64,000 bases of DNA from Pseudotabrizicola algicola (lineage in GTDB: Bacteria > Pseudomonadota > Alphaproteobacteria > Rhodobacterales > Rhodobacteraceae): positions 186,001 to 250,000 of the forward strand of contig NZ_JAAIKE010000004.1 of assembly GCF_010915705.1 (NCBI RefSeq). Reading direction: 5' to 3'. Both the position numbers and the translations under genes were made by a program. The notes beneath the pieces were generated by a model. That model saw only the letters and a list, made by a program, of their open reading frames with translations. It was not told where the DNA came from and did no database searches. Of this stretch, positions 7,632-19,123 are shown piece by piece. How positions within the stretch are numbered: the first letter of the stretch is position 1; every line of letters starts with the position of its first letter.

Positions 7632-9680
7632 TCAGTTGCCGCCGCCCAGCAGCCGCTCCAGCAGGCGTCCGGCCTCGGCGTCCAGCGCCTCTTGCGCGCG
7701 GCGGCGGGCGGCATCCTCGAAGCTCTCGCCCTCCTGCTGCACGATGCCAAGCTCCGCCTCCGCCTTCCGTGCCAGCTCTGCCCGCGCCCGCGCCTCTGCC
7801 GCCGCCGCCTCGGCCCGCGCCCGCGCCTCCAGCTCCTTGGCCTGCGCCTCGTAGCGCTCGCGCGCCAGCGCCTCCAGATCCAGCCGAAACCGCGGGCTGG
7901 CCCAGGGCCCGGTAATCAGCAGCGGCACCAGCACCCCGCCGCTGCCATCCTCCGCCGCCAGCGCCACAGGCCGCAACCGGTAGTCCAGCGTCCGCGCCCC
8001 CAGATCGACCACACCGCTGCCCGTCGCCGTCACATAAGGCGCGCGCAGGGCCAGATCGGAGTTCGAGAGCCGCCCCTGCTCTATCGAGAACCCCGCCGAG
8101 ACCGCGTCAAAGATCGTCCGCTGCCCCTCGCCGACATAGCCCGCATCCAGCCGCCGCAGCATCCCCGCCACATCCAGCCCGCGCAATTCCCCCGTGCCAA
8201 GGCTCAACTGCCCCGCGCCGGACAGGCTGCGCATGATCGCATCCACAGAGCCGCCGACACCCAGAAACTTCAGCGCCAGATCACCGCGCCCGATCAGCCG
8301 GTCATAGCCCGCCAGATCGACCAGCAGGGGCTGCATCGCCAGACCCGTCAGCTGCAAATCCCCTCCAACGGACAGGCCGGAGCGCCCGTTGACCACGAAC
8401 TGCCCGCTGATCGCGCCCTCATAGGCGGCCACCTGCCGCAGATCAAACACCGCGCGGCTCCGCTCCAGCGTGACCAGCGCCTGCGTCGCACCAAAACGCG
8501 CCCGCCCCAGATCGAGGCTCTGCGCCCGCAGCGCGACCGAGGCATCGAGCAGCCCCAGCGCCGATACATCCAGCGGCGCGCGCGACCATCCCCCGCTCTG
8601 CGCCGCGCCCTCTGCCCCGCTTCCCGCGGCCCCGCCTCCGGCCGGCCCGCCCAGCGCCGCCGCCAGCGAAAGATCGCCCGCCGTTACCTGCGCCGTCAGC
8701 TTGGGCCGCGCCCCTGCCGTGGTCAGATCGGCCTCCAGCGTCAGGCGGTTGTCATCCAGCACCAGCGCCCCGCCCCGCACATGCAGCGATTGCGCCTCGG
8801 TCAGCGTCAGCCGCCCCGTCGCCTCCAGCCTGCGCGCGCCCAGACCGGGCGGCAGATCGGGTGCAGACACCGCCGCCAGCCGCGCCAGCGCCGCCAGATC
8901 GCCGATGCGTGCCGCCAGCTCTCCCTCGGCCGCCGAGGATTTCCAACCCGCGCGCCCCGCAAAACGCAATTCCGAAGCCCCCGCCGTCAGCGTCAGGTCA
9001 ACGTCGCCCAGCCTCCCCGCAAGAAAGGGCGCAAACTCGGCCAGCGACAGACGCAGGGCAAAGGGCTGGCGGTTTATCACCGCCGTCATCTCGGCCTCGG
9101 CAGGCCCCAGAAAGGCCGGAATGCGCAAAGAGCCCTCGATCTCGCTCAGCTCCATCCGGCGCCCCGCCGCATGATCGACAAAGGTGACTCGCCCGCCCGT
9201 CACCTCCGCCAGATCAAGGGTAAAGGGCGCGCCCGTCGCCGCGTCCGGTGGTCCGCCCGTACTCGCGGCCCCCCCCGCGCCAGCGCCCCCGGCCTGCCCG
9301 CCGAACACCCAGTTCACCTGCCCGTCGCGCGCCCGCTCCAGCAGCAGATGCGGCTCCTGCGCCTGAAGGCCGGTGATCTTCACCTCTCCGCGCAGCAACG
9401 CCGCCATGTCCAGCCCGATGCTCAGACCCTCTGCGCGCAGCATCGCGCCCGCATCGCTCCATGCCGCGTTCGATATCGTCACCGCACCGGTCTGCACCCC
9501 GAGGACCGGATAGAGACTCGGCCGCACCGAGCCTTCGATGACCAGCCTGCGCCCTGTCATCTCGGTAAACCGCTCGCCCGCCAGCGCCGCAATGCGCTCG
9601 GCAGGGATCAAGAACAGCGCCGCCACGGCCAGAAACACAAACAGCCCCAGCGCCAGCACCGCGCGGATCATCCAACGCAT
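7632..9680 (-). CDS. AsmA family protein
   Basis: 682 residues with a single N-terminal membrane helix ([20 protein letters not shown]) followed by the AsmA start signature ([23 protein letters not shown]). The long periplasmic part is beta-rich, and its C-terminal third has the [18 protein letters not shown]-like block of AsmA proteins. The last 80 residues are a charged Ala/Glu/Arg helix with likely coiled-coil character ([21 protein letters not shown]). AsmA-like proteins are thought to carry lipids to the outer membrane or limit outer-membrane protein assembly. A Gly/Ala-rich loop near residue 130 ([13 protein letters not shown]) looks unstructured. It is transcribed alone and divergently from rimO. 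Confidence 0.9.
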   Translation of the reverse strand: MRWMIRAVLALGLFVFLAVAALFLIPAERIAALAGERFTEMTGRRLVIEGSVRPSLYPVLGVQTGAVTISNAAWSDAGAMLRAEGLSIGLDMAALLRGEVKITGLQAQEPHLLLERARDGQVNWVFGGQAGGAGAGGAASTGGPPDAATGAPFTLDLAEVTGGRVTFVDHAAGRRMELSEIEGSLRIPAFLGPAEAEMTAVINRQPFALRLSLAEFAPFLAGRLGDVDLTLTAGASELRFAGRAGWKSSAAEGELAARIGDLAALARLAAVSAPDLPPGLGARRLEATGRLTLTEAQSLHVRGGALVLDDNRLTLEADLTTAGARPKLTAQVTAGDLSLAAALGGPAGGGAAGSGAEGAAQSGGWSRAPLDVSALGLLDASVALRAQSLDLGRARFGATQALVTLERSRAVFDLRQVAAYEGAISGQFVVNGRSGLSVGGDLQLTGLAMQPLLVDLAGYDRLIGRGDLALKFLGVGGSVDAIMRSLSGAGQLSLGTGELRGLDVAGMLRRLDAGYVGEGQRTIFDAVSAGFSIEQGRLSNSDLALRAPYVTATGSGVVDLGARTLDYRLRPVALAAEDGSGGVLVPLLITGPWASPRFRLDLEALARERYEAQAKELEARARAEAAAAEARARAELARKAEAELGIVQQEGESFEDAARRRAQEALDAEAGRLLERLLGGGN

Positions 9681-9780
9681 CGCATCCCCCTCTGTCGCCG
9701 CCTCCGGCGCATCCGTGCCAAAGCCTACGCCGCCCCGCGCCCGCGCCGCAACGGATCACGACATCGCCGCCAGCCCCGCC

Positions 9781-9816
9781 GGCGCAGGATCGGCGGGCGC
9801 TCGCCGATCCTGCGCC
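9781..9816. repeat. Perfect 15-bp inverted repeat
   Basis: GGCGCAGGATCGGCG (9781-9795) and its exact reverse complement (9802-9816) are separated by 6 bases. It lies between two divergent promoters, so it is not an ordinary terminator for either neighbour and has no T-tract. Confidence 0.7.
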
Positions 9817-9849
9817 CCGCATCCCCAACAGAGCAGCATATCCAGGTCC

Positions 9850-9882
9850 TTGCTGCTTTTCCAAATACTCCCGCGCGGAGCG
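9850..9882 (+). repeat. Dispersed intergenic element, copy B
   Basis: TTGCTGCTTTTCCAAATACT followed by CCCGCGCGGAGCGC. The first part matches the left arm of the inverted repeat at 52627-52649 except for two bases (CC instead of GA). It is the only copy here not placed next to a stop codon. Confidence 0.6.
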
Positions 9883-10044
9883 CATCCCACGGCCACCACC
9901 CGCGCCGCGCCATCCCGTCCGCGCCCTGACCACAGCCCCGCCCCCCCTCCGCGCCTGTCCCGAACATTCCGCGCCGTGTCCCGGGCCCAGCGGGCGGCTC
10001 TTCCCCCCTATCCGCTTCCGAAAAACACAGGTATAGAGCGCCCC

Positions 10045-11436
10045 ATGTCGCAAAACCCGCCCAACCTCCGCCCTGATCTGGCCCCGAAAGCCACCTTCTC
10101 CGAGGCTCCGCGCCCCGGCCAGCCCACCATCGGCATGGTCAGCCTCGGCTGCCCCAAGGCGCTGGTCGATTCCGAACGCATCCTCACGCGGCTGCGGGCC
10201 GAGGGCTATGCGATCAGCCCCGATTACAAGGGCGCGGATGCGGTCATCGTCAACACCTGCGGCTTTCTCGACAGCGCCAAGGCCGAAAGCCTCGAAGCCA
10301 TCGGCGAGGCGCTGCAGGAAAACGGACGGGTGATCGTGACAGGCTGCCTCGGGGCGGAACCCGAATACATCACCGGCGCGCATCCCAAGGTTCTGGCCGT
10401 CACCGGCCCGCACCAGTACGAGGCCGTTCTGGATGCCGTCCACGGCGCGGTGCCGCCCGCGCCCGATCCGTTCATCGACCTGTTGCCGGCAACGGGCGTG
10501 TCGCTGACTCCGCGCCATTACAGCTATCTGAAGATTTCCGAAGGCTGCAACCACAAGTGCAAGTTCTGCATCATCCCCGACATGCGCGGCCGCCTTGTCA
10601 GCCGCCCGGCCCATGCCGTGCTGCGCGAGGCGGAAAAACTGGTCGAGGCGGGGGTGCGCGAGCTTCTGGTCATCAGCCAGGACACCTCCGCCTACGGGCT
10701 GGACCGCAAGCATGACCTCTCGCCCTGGAAAGGCGGCGAGGTGCGCGCCCATATCACCGATCTTGCGCGCGAGATGGGCAAGCTTGGCGCATGGGTGCGG
10801 CTGCACTACGTCTACCCCTATCCGCATGTGCGCGACCTGATCCCGCTGATGGCCGACCCCGCGAACGGCCTGCTGCCCTATCTCGACATCCCCTTCCAGC
10901 ACGCGCATCCCGATGTCCTGCGCCGCATGGCGCGGCCGGCGGCAGCGGCCAGGACGCTCGACGAAATCGCCGCCTGGCGCGCGATCTGCCCCGATCTCAC
11001 CCTGCGCTCCACCTTCATCGTCGGCTATCCCGGCGAGACCGAGGCCGAATTCCAGACCCTGCTCGACTGGCTGGACGAGGCGCAACTCGACCGTGTGGGC
11101 TGCTTCCAGTATGAAAACGTCGCCGGCGCGCGCAGCAATGACCTGCCGGACCATGTCCCGGCCGAGGTCAAGCAGGACCGCTGGGACCGCTTCATGGAAA
11201 AGGCGCAAGCCATTTCCGAGGCCAGACTTGCCGCCAAGGTGGGCCGCACCCTGCAGGTCATCGTGGATGAGGTCGATGCCGAAGGCGCGACCTGCCGCAC
11301 GATGGCGGACGCGCCCGAGATCGACGGCAACCTCTTTATCGACAGCGGCTTTGACACGCTCAAACCGGGCGATCTGGTGCGCGTGCAGGTGGACGAGGCG
11401 GGCGAGTATGACCTCTGGGGCCATCTTCTCGACTGA
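10045..11436 (+). CDS. rimO: Ribosomal protein S12 methylthiotransferase RimO
   Basis: 463 residues. A radical-SAM methylthiotransferase that modifies an aspartate of ribosomal protein S12. The N-terminal cluster cysteines are Cys36 ([12 protein letters not shown]), Cys72 (VNTCGF) and Cys101 (VTGCLG). The radical-SAM triad is Cys168/Cys172/Cys175 ([12 protein letters not shown]). A TRAM domain closes the protein (from about residue 395). The SLGCPKA sequence separates RimO from MiaB. The ATG at 10045 gives an N-terminus with a short Pro-rich lead (about 25 residues) before the conserved GMVSLGC. It is transcribed alone. Confidence 0.97.
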   Translation: MSQNPPNLRPDLAPKATFSEAPRPGQPTIGMVSLGCPKALVDSERILTRLRAEGYAISPDYKGADAVIVNTCGFLDSAKAESLEAIGEALQENGRVIVTGCLGAEPEYITGAHPKVLAVTGPHQYEAVLDAVHGAVPPAPDPFIDLLPATGVSLTPRHYSYLKISEGCNHKCKFCIIPDMRGRLVSRPAHAVLREAEKLVEAGVRELLVISQDTSAYGLDRKHDLSPWKGGEVRAHITDLAREMGKLGAWVRLHYVYPYPHVRDLIPLMADPANGLLPYLDIPFQHAHPDVLRRMARPAAAARTLDEIAAWRAICPDLTLRSTFIVGYPGETEAEFQTLLDWLDEAQLDRVGCFQYENVAGARSNDLPDHVPAEVKQDRWDRFMEKAQAISEARLAAKVGRTLQVIVDEVDAEGATCRTMADAPEIDGNLFIDSGFDTLKPGDLVRVQVDEAGEYDLWGHLLD

Positions 11437-11623
11437 CCGGCCCCGCCCTGTGCCTTTTATGCCTGCCTGCCGCCCTGCCGTCACAAATCGCAGCAACTTC
11501 CACCTTTTTTTGGCCCCGCTTCAAGGCTAACACCCCGCTAAGACACGGCCCTGCCGCTGCCGCGCCTGACCGGATGCGCTGCGGACAGGCTGGGCGTATT
11601 GCTGCTGTCCAAGGAGAAAGATT

Positions 11624-12928
11624 ATGAAGGTTGCCATGATTGGCACAGGCTATGTCGGTCTTGTGTCGGGTGTTTGTTTCTCGGATTTCGGCCATGACGT
11701 GATTTGCGTCGACACCTCCGCCGACAAGATCGCGCAGCTTCAGGCGGGCATCGTTCCGATCTATGAACCCGGGCTCGACACGCTGATGCAGCGCAATGCC
11801 GAGGCGGGGCGTCTGCGCTTCACCACCGATCTTCGCGCGGCAGTCGACGGGGCAGAGGCGGTGTTCATCGCCGTCGGCACCCCCACCCGCCGCGGCGATG
11901 GCCATGCCGATCTGTCCTATGTCATGGCCGCCGCCGCCGAAATCGCCCATGCCCTGACGGGACCTGCTGTCATCGTCACCAAATCCACGGTCCCTGTCGG
12001 CACCAACCGCAAGGTGGCCGAGGTGATCCGCGCCACCCGCCCCGATGCAGAATTCGATGTGGCCTCCAACCCCGAATTCCTGCGCGAAGGCGCCGCCATC
12101 GATGATTTCATGCGCCCCGACCGTGTGGTGATCGGGCTGGAAACCGACCGCGCGCGTCAGGTCATGTCCGACCTCTACCGCCCGCTTTTCCTGCGCGATT
12201 TCCCCATCGTCTTCACCGATCTCGAAAGCGCCGAGATGATCAAATACGCCGCCAACGGCTTTCTGGCGGTCAAGATCAGCTTCATCAACGAAATCGCGGC
12301 CCTGTGCGAGCGGGTGGGCGCCGATGTCAAGGCGGTGGCCAAAGGCATGGGGCTCGATGGCCGTATCGGCAACAAGTTCCTGCATGCAGGGCCGGGCTAT
12401 GGCGGCTCGTGCTTTCCCAAAGACACGCAGGCCCTCGCCCGTATCGGGCAAGAGTATGGCGTGCCCCAGCGCATCACCGAAACCGTCATCACCGTGAACG
12501 CCGAAGTCAAACGCCGCATGATCGACAAGGCCTGCGATCTCTGCGGCGGCTCTTTCAACGGCAAGACCGTGGCGGTTCTGGGCGTGACCTTCAAACCCAA
12601 CACCGATGACATGCGCGAGGCCCCTTCGCTCACCATCGTCCCCGCCATGATCGGCGCAGGTGCGCGCGTGCATGTCGTGGACCCGCAGGGCCGCCGCGAG
12701 GGCGAGCATCTGCTGCCCGGTGTCACATGGTTCGCCGATGCCTATGCCGCCGTCGAAGGGGCCGACCTTGTGATGCTGCTCACGGAATGGAACGAATTCC
12801 GCGCCCTCGACCTGCCGCGCCTTGCCGCCACGATGAGACTGGCGCGCATGGCCGATTTCAGGAATATCTATGAACGCAGCGCCGTGCTCGGCGCAGGATT
12901 TGAGGCCTATGACGCGGTAGGACGGTAA
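11624..12928 (+). CDS. ugd: UDP-glucose 6-dehydrogenase
   Basis: 434 residues. It oxidises UDP-glucose to UDP-glucuronate with NAD+. The Rossmann motif GTGYVGLV is at the N-terminus, the catalytic cysteine is Cys263 in GYGGSCFPKD, and the family lysine/asparagine block EMIKYAANGFLAVKISFINE is intact. AAGGAG stands just before the ATG. It heads a plus-strand run of nucleotide-sugar genes, with rfbC following after only 5 bases, so transcription is probably shared. The 187 bases upstream carry AT-rich stretches that would hold the promoter. Confidence 0.97.
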   Translation: MKVAMIGTGYVGLVSGVCFSDFGHDVICVDTSADKIAQLQAGIVPIYEPGLDTLMQRNAEAGRLRFTTDLRAAVDGAEAVFIAVGTPTRRGDGHADLSYVMAAAAEIAHALTGPAVIVTKSTVPVGTNRKVAEVIRATRPDAEFDVASNPEFLREGAAIDDFMRPDRVVIGLETDRARQVMSDLYRPLFLRDFPIVFTDLESAEMIKYAANGFLAVKISFINEIAALCERVGADVKAVAKGMGLDGRIGNKFLHAGPGYGGSCFPKDTQALARIGQEYGVPQRITETVITVNAEVKRRMIDKACDLCGGSFNGKTVAVLGVTFKPNTDDMREAPSLTIVPAMIGAGARVHVVDPQGRREGEHLLPGVTWFADAYAAVEGADLVMLLTEWNEFRALDLPRLAATMRLARMADFRNIYERSAVLGAGFEAYDAVGR

Positions 12929-12933
12929 CCCTG

Positions 12934-13497
12934 ATGCTTGATGTGAAACCAACCTCCCTGCCCGGCGTGCTCCTGCTGGTGCCGCGCCGCTTTGGCGATG
13001 CCCGTGGCTGGTTCACCGAAACATGGAACGCGCAGCGCATGGCCGAGGCGGGACTGGACCTTGCCTTCGTGCAGGATAACCATTCCTATTCCGCCGAGGC
13101 GGGCACCCTGCGCGGCCTGCATTTCCAGAAGCCCCCGCGCGCGCAGGACAAACTGGTGCGTTGCACGCGCGGCGCGATCTTCGATGTCGCGGTCGATGCG
13201 CGGCGCGGCTCTCCCACCTATGGCCAATGGACGGGCGCGGAACTCACCGCCGAAAACGGGCATCAACTGCTTGTGCCCAAAGGCTTCCTGCACGGCTTTG
13301 TCACCTTGGTGGCCGATACCGAGGTGCAATACAAATGCACCGACGTCTACGCCCCCGACTGCGACGGCGCGGTGTTGTGGAACAGTTGCGGCATCGACTG
13401 GCCGCTGCCCGTCGCCTCGCCCGTCCTGTCGGACAAAGACCGCGCAGCCCAGTCCTTCGCCGATTTCGTCACCCCCTTCGAGACGGGTCAAGCATGA
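12934..13497 (+). CDS. rfbC: dTDP-4-dehydrorhamnose 3,5-epimerase
   Basis: 187 residues, the third step of dTDP-L-rhamnose synthesis. Cupin-fold landmarks are present: [13 protein letters not shown], the catalytic-histidine segment GTLRGLHFQ, and [12 protein letters not shown]. The last codons overlap the rfbB start in an ATGA junction, suggesting translational coupling. The order here is C-B-D-A. Confidence 0.96.
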   Translation: MLDVKPTSLPGVLLLVPRRFGDARGWFTETWNAQRMAEAGLDLAFVQDNHSYSAEAGTLRGLHFQKPPRAQDKLVRCTRGAIFDVAVDARRGSPTYGQWTGAELTAENGHQLLVPKGFLHGFVTLVADTEVQYKCTDVYAPDCDGAVLWNSCGIDWPLPVASPVLSDKDRAAQSFADFVTPFETGQA

Positions 13498-14534
13498 AGA
13501 TACTCATCACCGGCGGCGCAGGCTTCATCGGATCGGCAGTCGTGCGGCTGGCGGTCGCGCGCGGGCATCATGTCGTGAACCTCGATGCGCTGACCTATGC
13601 CGCCAATCTGGCAAATGTCGCCTCGGTCGACAATTCGCCGCTCTACCGCTTCGAACAGGCCGACATCCGCGACCGTCAGGCGCTGACCCGCATTTTCAGC
13701 GACCACGCCCCCGATGCGGTGATGCACCTTGCCGCCGAAAGCCATGTCGACCGCTCCATCGACGGGCCGGGTGACTTCATCGAAACCAACATCACCGGCA
13801 CCTTCAACCTGCTCGAGGCCGCCCGCGCCCATTGGCAGGCGCAGGGCCGCCCTGACAGCTTCCGCCTTCACCACATTTCGACGGATGAGGTGTTCGGCTC
13901 GCTCGGCCCCACGGGGCAGTTCACCGAAACCACACCCTACGATCCGCGCAGCCCCTATTCGGCCTCCAAGGCCGCCAGCGACCATCTGGTGCGCGCTTGG
14001 CACGAAACCTACGGTCTGCCGGTGGTGCTGACCAATTGTTCCAACAATTACGGCCCCTTCCACTTCCCCGAAAAGCTGATCCCGGTGGTCATCCTCAACG
14101 CGCTGCATGGCCGCCCGATTCCGGTTTACGGTCAGGGTGAAAACGTGCGCGACTGGCTCTATGTCGAAGATCACGCTGCCGCCCTGCTGCTCGCGCTCGA
14201 AAAGGGCGTGCCGGGGCGCAGCTATGCCATCGGCGGCGAGAATGAACGGCGCAACATTGATCTGGTGCGCACGATCTGCGCCCTCCTTGATGAAATGCGC
14301 CCCGATGGCGCGCCGCATGACCGGCTCATCACCTTTGTGACCGACCGTCCGGGCCATGATGCGCGCTATGCGATTGATCCTTCCCGCATCCGCGAGGAAC
14401 TCGGCTGGTCGCCTTCCGTCACGGTGGAGGAGGGCCTGCGCCGCACCGTGCGCTGGTATCTCGACAACGAAGACTGGTGGCGTCCGCTGCTCGACCGTCA
14501 GGGCGTGGGCCAGCGTCTGGGGACCAAGGCATGA
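13494..14534 (+). CDS. rfbB: dTDP-glucose 4,6-dehydratase
   Basis: 346 residues, an extended short-chain dehydrogenase that makes dTDP-4-keto-6-deoxyglucose. The NAD site [12 protein letters not shown], the [12 protein letters not shown] active-site block and the Tyr155-Lys pair ([10 protein letters not shown]) are intact. It starts inside the rfbC stop (ATGA) and ends inside the rfbD start, so rfbC, rfbB, rfbD and rfbA are all chained by 4-base overlaps. Confidence 0.97.
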   Translation: MKILITGGAGFIGSAVVRLAVARGHHVVNLDALTYAANLANVASVDNSPLYRFEQADIRDRQALTRIFSDHAPDAVMHLAAESHVDRSIDGPGDFIETNITGTFNLLEAARAHWQAQGRPDSFRLHHISTDEVFGSLGPTGQFTETTPYDPRSPYSASKAASDHLVRAWHETYGLPVVLTNCSNNYGPFHFPEKLIPVVILNALHGRPIPVYGQGENVRDWLYVEDHAAALLLALEKGVPGRSYAIGGENERRNIDLVRTICALLDEMRPDGAPHDRLITFVTDRPGHDARYAIDPSRIREELGWSPSVTVEEGLRRTVRWYLDNEDWWRPLLDRQGVGQRLGTKA

Positions 14535-15385
14535 CCCTTCTGGTCTTTGGCCAAAGCGGGCAAGTGGCGCGCGCGTTGGCGCGGCTGGCGCCTGATGCCA
14601 CCTGTCTTGGCCGCGACCGCGCCGATCTGACCGACCCCGCCGCCTGCGCGCAGGCCATCCTGCAGGCCCGCCCCGGGGCGGTCATCAACGCTGCCGCCTA
14701 TACGGCAGTGGACAAGGCCGAGCAGGACGAGCAGACCGCGCATCTGGTCAACGCCCTCGCGCCCGAGGCGATGGCACAGGCCTGCGCCACGCTGGGCGTG
14801 CCTTTCGTGCATATCTCGACCGATTACGTCTTTGACGGCGCGGGAACAGCGGCGTTCCAGCCGTTCGACCCCATCGCCCCCCTCGGGGCCTATGGCCGCA
14901 CCAAGGCGGAAGGTGAGGCCCGCCTGCGCGCCACCGGCGCCGTGCACGCGATCCTGCGCACGTCATGGGTGTTCTCGCCCGATGGCGCCAATTTCGTCAA
15001 AACCATGCTGCGCCTCTCCGAAACCCGCGACCGGCTGACCATCGTCGGCGACCAGACCGGCGGCCCCACCCCGGCGGCCGCCATCGCACAGGCCTGCCTG
15101 ACCATTGCCGCGCGGCTGCGCGATGACCCTGCCCTCTCCGGCACCTATCACTTCTCCGGCGCGCCCGATGTGACATGGGCCGATTTTGCCCGCGCGATCT
15201 TTGCCCTCTCGGGCCGCAGCGTCGAGGTGGTGGACATCCCCACCGCCGATTATCCCACCCCCGCGCGCCGCCCCCTCAACTCGCGCCTCGACTGCACCGC
15301 GACCCGAGCCGCCTTCGGCCTCGCCCGGCCCGACTGGCACGCGGCCCTGCGCGACACCCTGACCACGCTGGAGGTTCTGCCATGA
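14531..15385 (+). CDS. rfbD: dTDP-4-dehydrorhamnose reductase
   Basis: 284 residues; it reduces dTDP-4-keto-rhamnose to dTDP-L-rhamnose. It has an N-terminal [10 protein letters not shown] nucleotide-binding loop, the [12 protein letters not shown] block, [10 protein letters not shown], and the catalytic Tyr121-Lys (YGRTKAEGE). It is coupled by ATGA overlaps to rfbB upstream and rfbA downstream. Confidence 0.96.
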   Translation: MTLLVFGQSGQVARALARLAPDATCLGRDRADLTDPAACAQAILQARPGAVINAAAYTAVDKAEQDEQTAHLVNALAPEAMAQACATLGVPFVHISTDYVFDGAGTAAFQPFDPIAPLGAYGRTKAEGEARLRATGAVHAILRTSWVFSPDGANFVKTMLRLSETRDRLTIVGDQTGGPTPAAAIAQACLTIAARLRDDPALSGTYHFSGAPDVTWADFARAIFALSGRSVEVVDIPTADYPTPARRPLNSRLDCTATRAAFGLARPDWHAALRDTLTTLEVLP

Positions 15386-16260
15386 CGACACGCAAGGGCA
15401 TCATTCTGGCAGGCGGCTCCGGCACGCGGCTCTGGCCGATCACCATGGGCGTGTCCAAGCAACTGCTGCCCATCTACGACAAACCGATGATCTACTACCC
15501 GCTCTCGGTCCTCATGCTGTCGGGCATCCGCGAGATCGCCATCGTCACCACCCCCGAAGACCAGCCGCAGTTCCAGCGCCTGATGGGCGACGGCGCGCAA
15601 TGGGGCGTGCGCTTTGACTGGATCGTGCAGCCCTCGCCCGATGGTCTGGCGCAGGCCTATCTGCTGGCCGAGGAGTTCCTGAACGGGGCTCCTTCGGCCA
15701 TGGTGCTGGGCGACAACATCTTTTTCGGCCACGGACTGCCCGAACTCTTGCAGGCCGCCGACAGCCGCACGACCGGCGGCACCGTCTTCGGCTACCGCGT
15801 GACCGATCCCGAACGCTACGGCGTGGTGGGCTTCGATGCCACGGGTAAGGTGCGCGAGATCATCGAGAAACCCGCCGTGCCGCCCTCGAACTACGCCGTC
15901 ACCGGCCTTTACTTCCTCGATGGCCGCGCGCCCGAACTGGCCCGCCAGATCAAACCGTCGCCGCGCGGCGAGCTGGAAATCGTCGACCTTCTCCAGATCT
16001 ATCTGGCCGAAGGCAGCCTGCAGGTCGAACAGATGGGCCGCGGTTTTGCATGGCTCGACACCGGCACCCACGAAAGCCTGCTCGATGCGGGCAATTTCGT
16101 GCGCACCCTGACCGGACGGCAGGGCCTGCAAGTCGGCTGCCCCGATGAAATCGCCTTCCTGCTGGGCTGGATCAGCGCCGATGACCTTGCCCGCCGCGCC
16201 GAGGTGTTCCGCAAGAACGATTACGGCAAATACCTGCTGACCATCGCCAAACAAGCCTGA
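15382..16260 (+). CDS. rfbA: Glucose-1-phosphate thymidylyltransferase
   Basis: 292 residues, the first committed enzyme of dTDP-rhamnose synthesis. The signature [11 protein letters not shown] followed by [15 protein letters not shown] is complete, the metal-binding [11 protein letters not shown] block is present, and the length is that of RmlA. It is the last gene of the overlapping rfb chain; 260 bases separate it from manC. Confidence 0.97.
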   Translation: MTTRKGIILAGGSGTRLWPITMGVSKQLLPIYDKPMIYYPLSVLMLSGIREIAIVTTPEDQPQFQRLMGDGAQWGVRFDWIVQPSPDGLAQAYLLAEEFLNGAPSAMVLGDNIFFGHGLPELLQAADSRTTGGTVFGYRVTDPERYGVVGFDATGKVREIIEKPAVPPSNYAVTGLYFLDGRAPELARQIKPSPRGELEIVDLLQIYLAEGSLQVEQMGRGFAWLDTGTHESLLDAGNFVRTLTGRQGLQVGCPDEIAFLLGWISADDLARRAEVFRKNDYGKYLLTIAKQA

Positions 16261-16520
16261 CCCCGCGCCATGGCACGCATCCGACACAGCCCGCCGCCCT
16301 GCCTGCAATCGCCGTCGCCCCCGGCTGCCTCTATATTGCGCGGCCCGACGCCACGCGTCGGTTTTGCGCGGCAAATCCCGCGCACGGCTTTGACGAAACG
16401 GGCCGGCATCTGTAACCAGCCTGATACGGATTTCCGAACGCGCTCCGGCCCTTGCCTTTCGGCCCGGGCCAGCGTCCACTTGCCAACCAGACACCTTTTC
16501 GCAACCGACAGGCCTTTTTC

Positions 16521-17966
16521 ATGACATCCTTCATCCATCCGGTCCTTTTGTGCGGCGGGTCGGGAACGCGGCTTTGGCCGCTCTCCCGCAAATCCTTTCC
16601 CAAACAGTTTTCCCGCCTGACAGGGGATGAAAGCCTGTTCCAGGGTGCCGTGCGCCGCCTGATCGGTGCGGGCTTCAAGGAACCTGTCGTCATCACCGGC
16701 AATGATTTCCGCTTCATCGTCGTCGAACAACTCGCCGCCATCGAAACCAGCCCGCAGGCCATCCTGATCGAACCCGACGGGCGCAACACCGCCCCCGCCG
16801 TTCTGGCCGCCGCGCTGCATCTGCGCACCACCCAGCCCGATGCGCTGCTGCTCGTCGCCCCGTCCGACCATGTGGTGCCCGATGCCGCCGCCTTCCGTGC
16901 CGCCGTGCAGGCCGCAGCGCCCCGCGCCCTCGCGGGCGATATCGTCACCTTCGGCATCACCCCCACGCGGGCCGAAACCGGATATGGCTATCTCGAACTC
17001 GCCCCCGGCGCCGATGCAACCGCGACCGAGCCGCAGGCCCTTGCCCGCTTTGTCGAAAAACCCAAGGCCGAGCAGGCCGAACAGATGATCGCCGCCGGCA
17101 ATTTCCTGTGGAACGCGGGCATCTTCCTGTTTACCGCCGATACGCTGGTCAAGGCGTTCAGCCAATACGCCCCCGATGTGCTCGAACCCGTCAGCGCCGC
17201 TGTTGCCAATGCCAAGCCCGACCTCGGCTTCAGCCGCCTTGATCCGGCGGCTTGGGCGCAGGTGCCGGATATCTCCATCGATTATGCCATCATGGAAAAG
17301 GCCCCGAACCTCGCCGTCATGCCCTTTTCTGCCGGATGGTCCGACCTGGGAGGCTGGGAAGCCGTCTGGCAAGAGGCCGGGCCGGATGCGGCGGGCAATG
17401 TCGCCTCGTCCAATGCGACCGCCATCGGCTGCGAAGACACGCTGCTGCGGTCAGAATCGCCGCGTGTGGAACTGGTCGGCATCGGGCTCAAGGATATCGT
17501 GGCCATCGCCACCACCGATGCCGTGCTGGTCGCGCATAAATCGCAAAGCCAGCGCGTGAAAGAGGCTGTTGCCGCGCTTCAGGCCAAAGGCCGCGCGCAG
17601 GCCACCGCCTTTCCGACCGATCACCGCCCGTGGGGCATGTTCGAAAGCCTCGTCATCGGCTCGCGCTTTCAGGTCAAGCGCATCGTGGTGAAACCGGGGG
17701 CGGCCCTCAGCCTGCAATCGCACCACCACCGCTCGGAACACTGGATCGTCGTCGAGGGCACCGCCCGCGTGACCGTCGACAACGAGGTGAAACTGCTCAC
17801 CGAAAACCAGTCCGTCTATATCCCGCTCGGTGCGGTGCACCGCATGGAAAACCCCGGCAAGGTGCCGATGGTGCTGATCGAGGTGCAAACCGGCAGCTAT
17901 CTCGGTGAAGATGACATCATCCGTTACGAAGATGTCTACGCGCGCGGCCAAGGGGCCAAAGGCTAG
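16521..17966 (+). CDS. manC: Mannose-1-phosphate guanylyltransferase / mannose-6-phosphate isomerase
   Basis: 481 residues, a type-II bifunctional enzyme. The pyrophosphorylase half has [19 protein letters not shown] and the FVEKP substrate motif. The C-terminal cupin (about 360-481) has HHHRSEHWIVVEGTARVT, the metal-binding isomerase signature. It makes GDP-mannose from fructose-6-phosphate-derived mannose phosphates (the phosphomannomutase is not in the window). The start at MTSFIHP is chosen by homology; 23 open codons upstream are unconserved. The galE start follows 34 bases later. Confidence 0.96.
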   Translation: MTSFIHPVLLCGGSGTRLWPLSRKSFPKQFSRLTGDESLFQGAVRRLIGAGFKEPVVITGNDFRFIVVEQLAAIETSPQAILIEPDGRNTAPAVLAAALHLRTTQPDALLLVAPSDHVVPDAAAFRAAVQAAAPRALAGDIVTFGITPTRAETGYGYLELAPGADATATEPQALARFVEKPKAEQAEQMIAAGNFLWNAGIFLFTADTLVKAFSQYAPDVLEPVSAAVANAKPDLGFSRLDPAAWAQVPDISIDYAIMEKAPNLAVMPFSAGWSDLGGWEAVWQEAGPDAAGNVASSNATAIGCEDTLLRSESPRVELVGIGLKDIVAIATTDAVLVAHKSQSQRVKEAVAALQAKGRAQATAFPTDHRPWGMFESLVIGSRFQVKRIVVKPGAALSLQSHHHRSEHWIVVEGTARVTVDNEVKLLTENQSVYIPLGAVHRMENPGKVPMVLIEVQTGSYLGEDDIIRYEDVYARGQGAKG

Positions 17967-18000
17967 GCCCTCGCGGCACGCGATTTGAGGAGACTGCATT

Positions 18001-18984
<984 letters not shown>

Positions 18985-18987
18985 AAG

Positions 18988-19028
18988 ACCGGCGCTTGCC
19001 GGTGCCGCGCCGTGTTCCGGCGCGGCAC
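18988..19028 (+). terminator. Hairpin pair after galE, likely terminator region
   Basis: Two overlapping hairpins follow the galE stop: ACCGGC-GCTT-GCCGGT (988-1003 of this kb) and a perfect 11-bp stem at 19002-19012 with 19018-19028. No long T-tract follows. It sits between convergent galE and murD. Confidence 0.45.
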
Positions 19029-19123
19029 TGGCCTTGACGGCGCGCAACGGTTAAGAAAAACCTAACGCCCGCAGGTCAAACCATTGAAATAAAACGATTA
19101 ATGGGGCTGTAACACAGGGGGAC

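Larger units (their letters stand above)
9681..10044. other. Divergent intergenic region with inverted repeat and element copy B
   Basis: 364 bases between the AsmA and rimO starts. It holds a perfect 15-bp inverted repeat and a half-copy of the dispersed element, both listed separately. Nothing else was recognised: no RNA gene and no credible small gene. The rimO promoter probably lies in the last 80 bases. Confidence 0.6.

Noticed and set aside
7539-9929. 796-codon plus-strand frame opposite the AsmA gene
   Set aside because: A GC-rich shadow frame full of Arg/Pro/Gln; the opposite strand encodes a well-formed AsmA protein.
9214-11496. 760-codon minus-strand frame opposite rimO
   Set aside because: Antisense artefact of codon bias; rimO on the plus strand has all of its catalytic cysteines.
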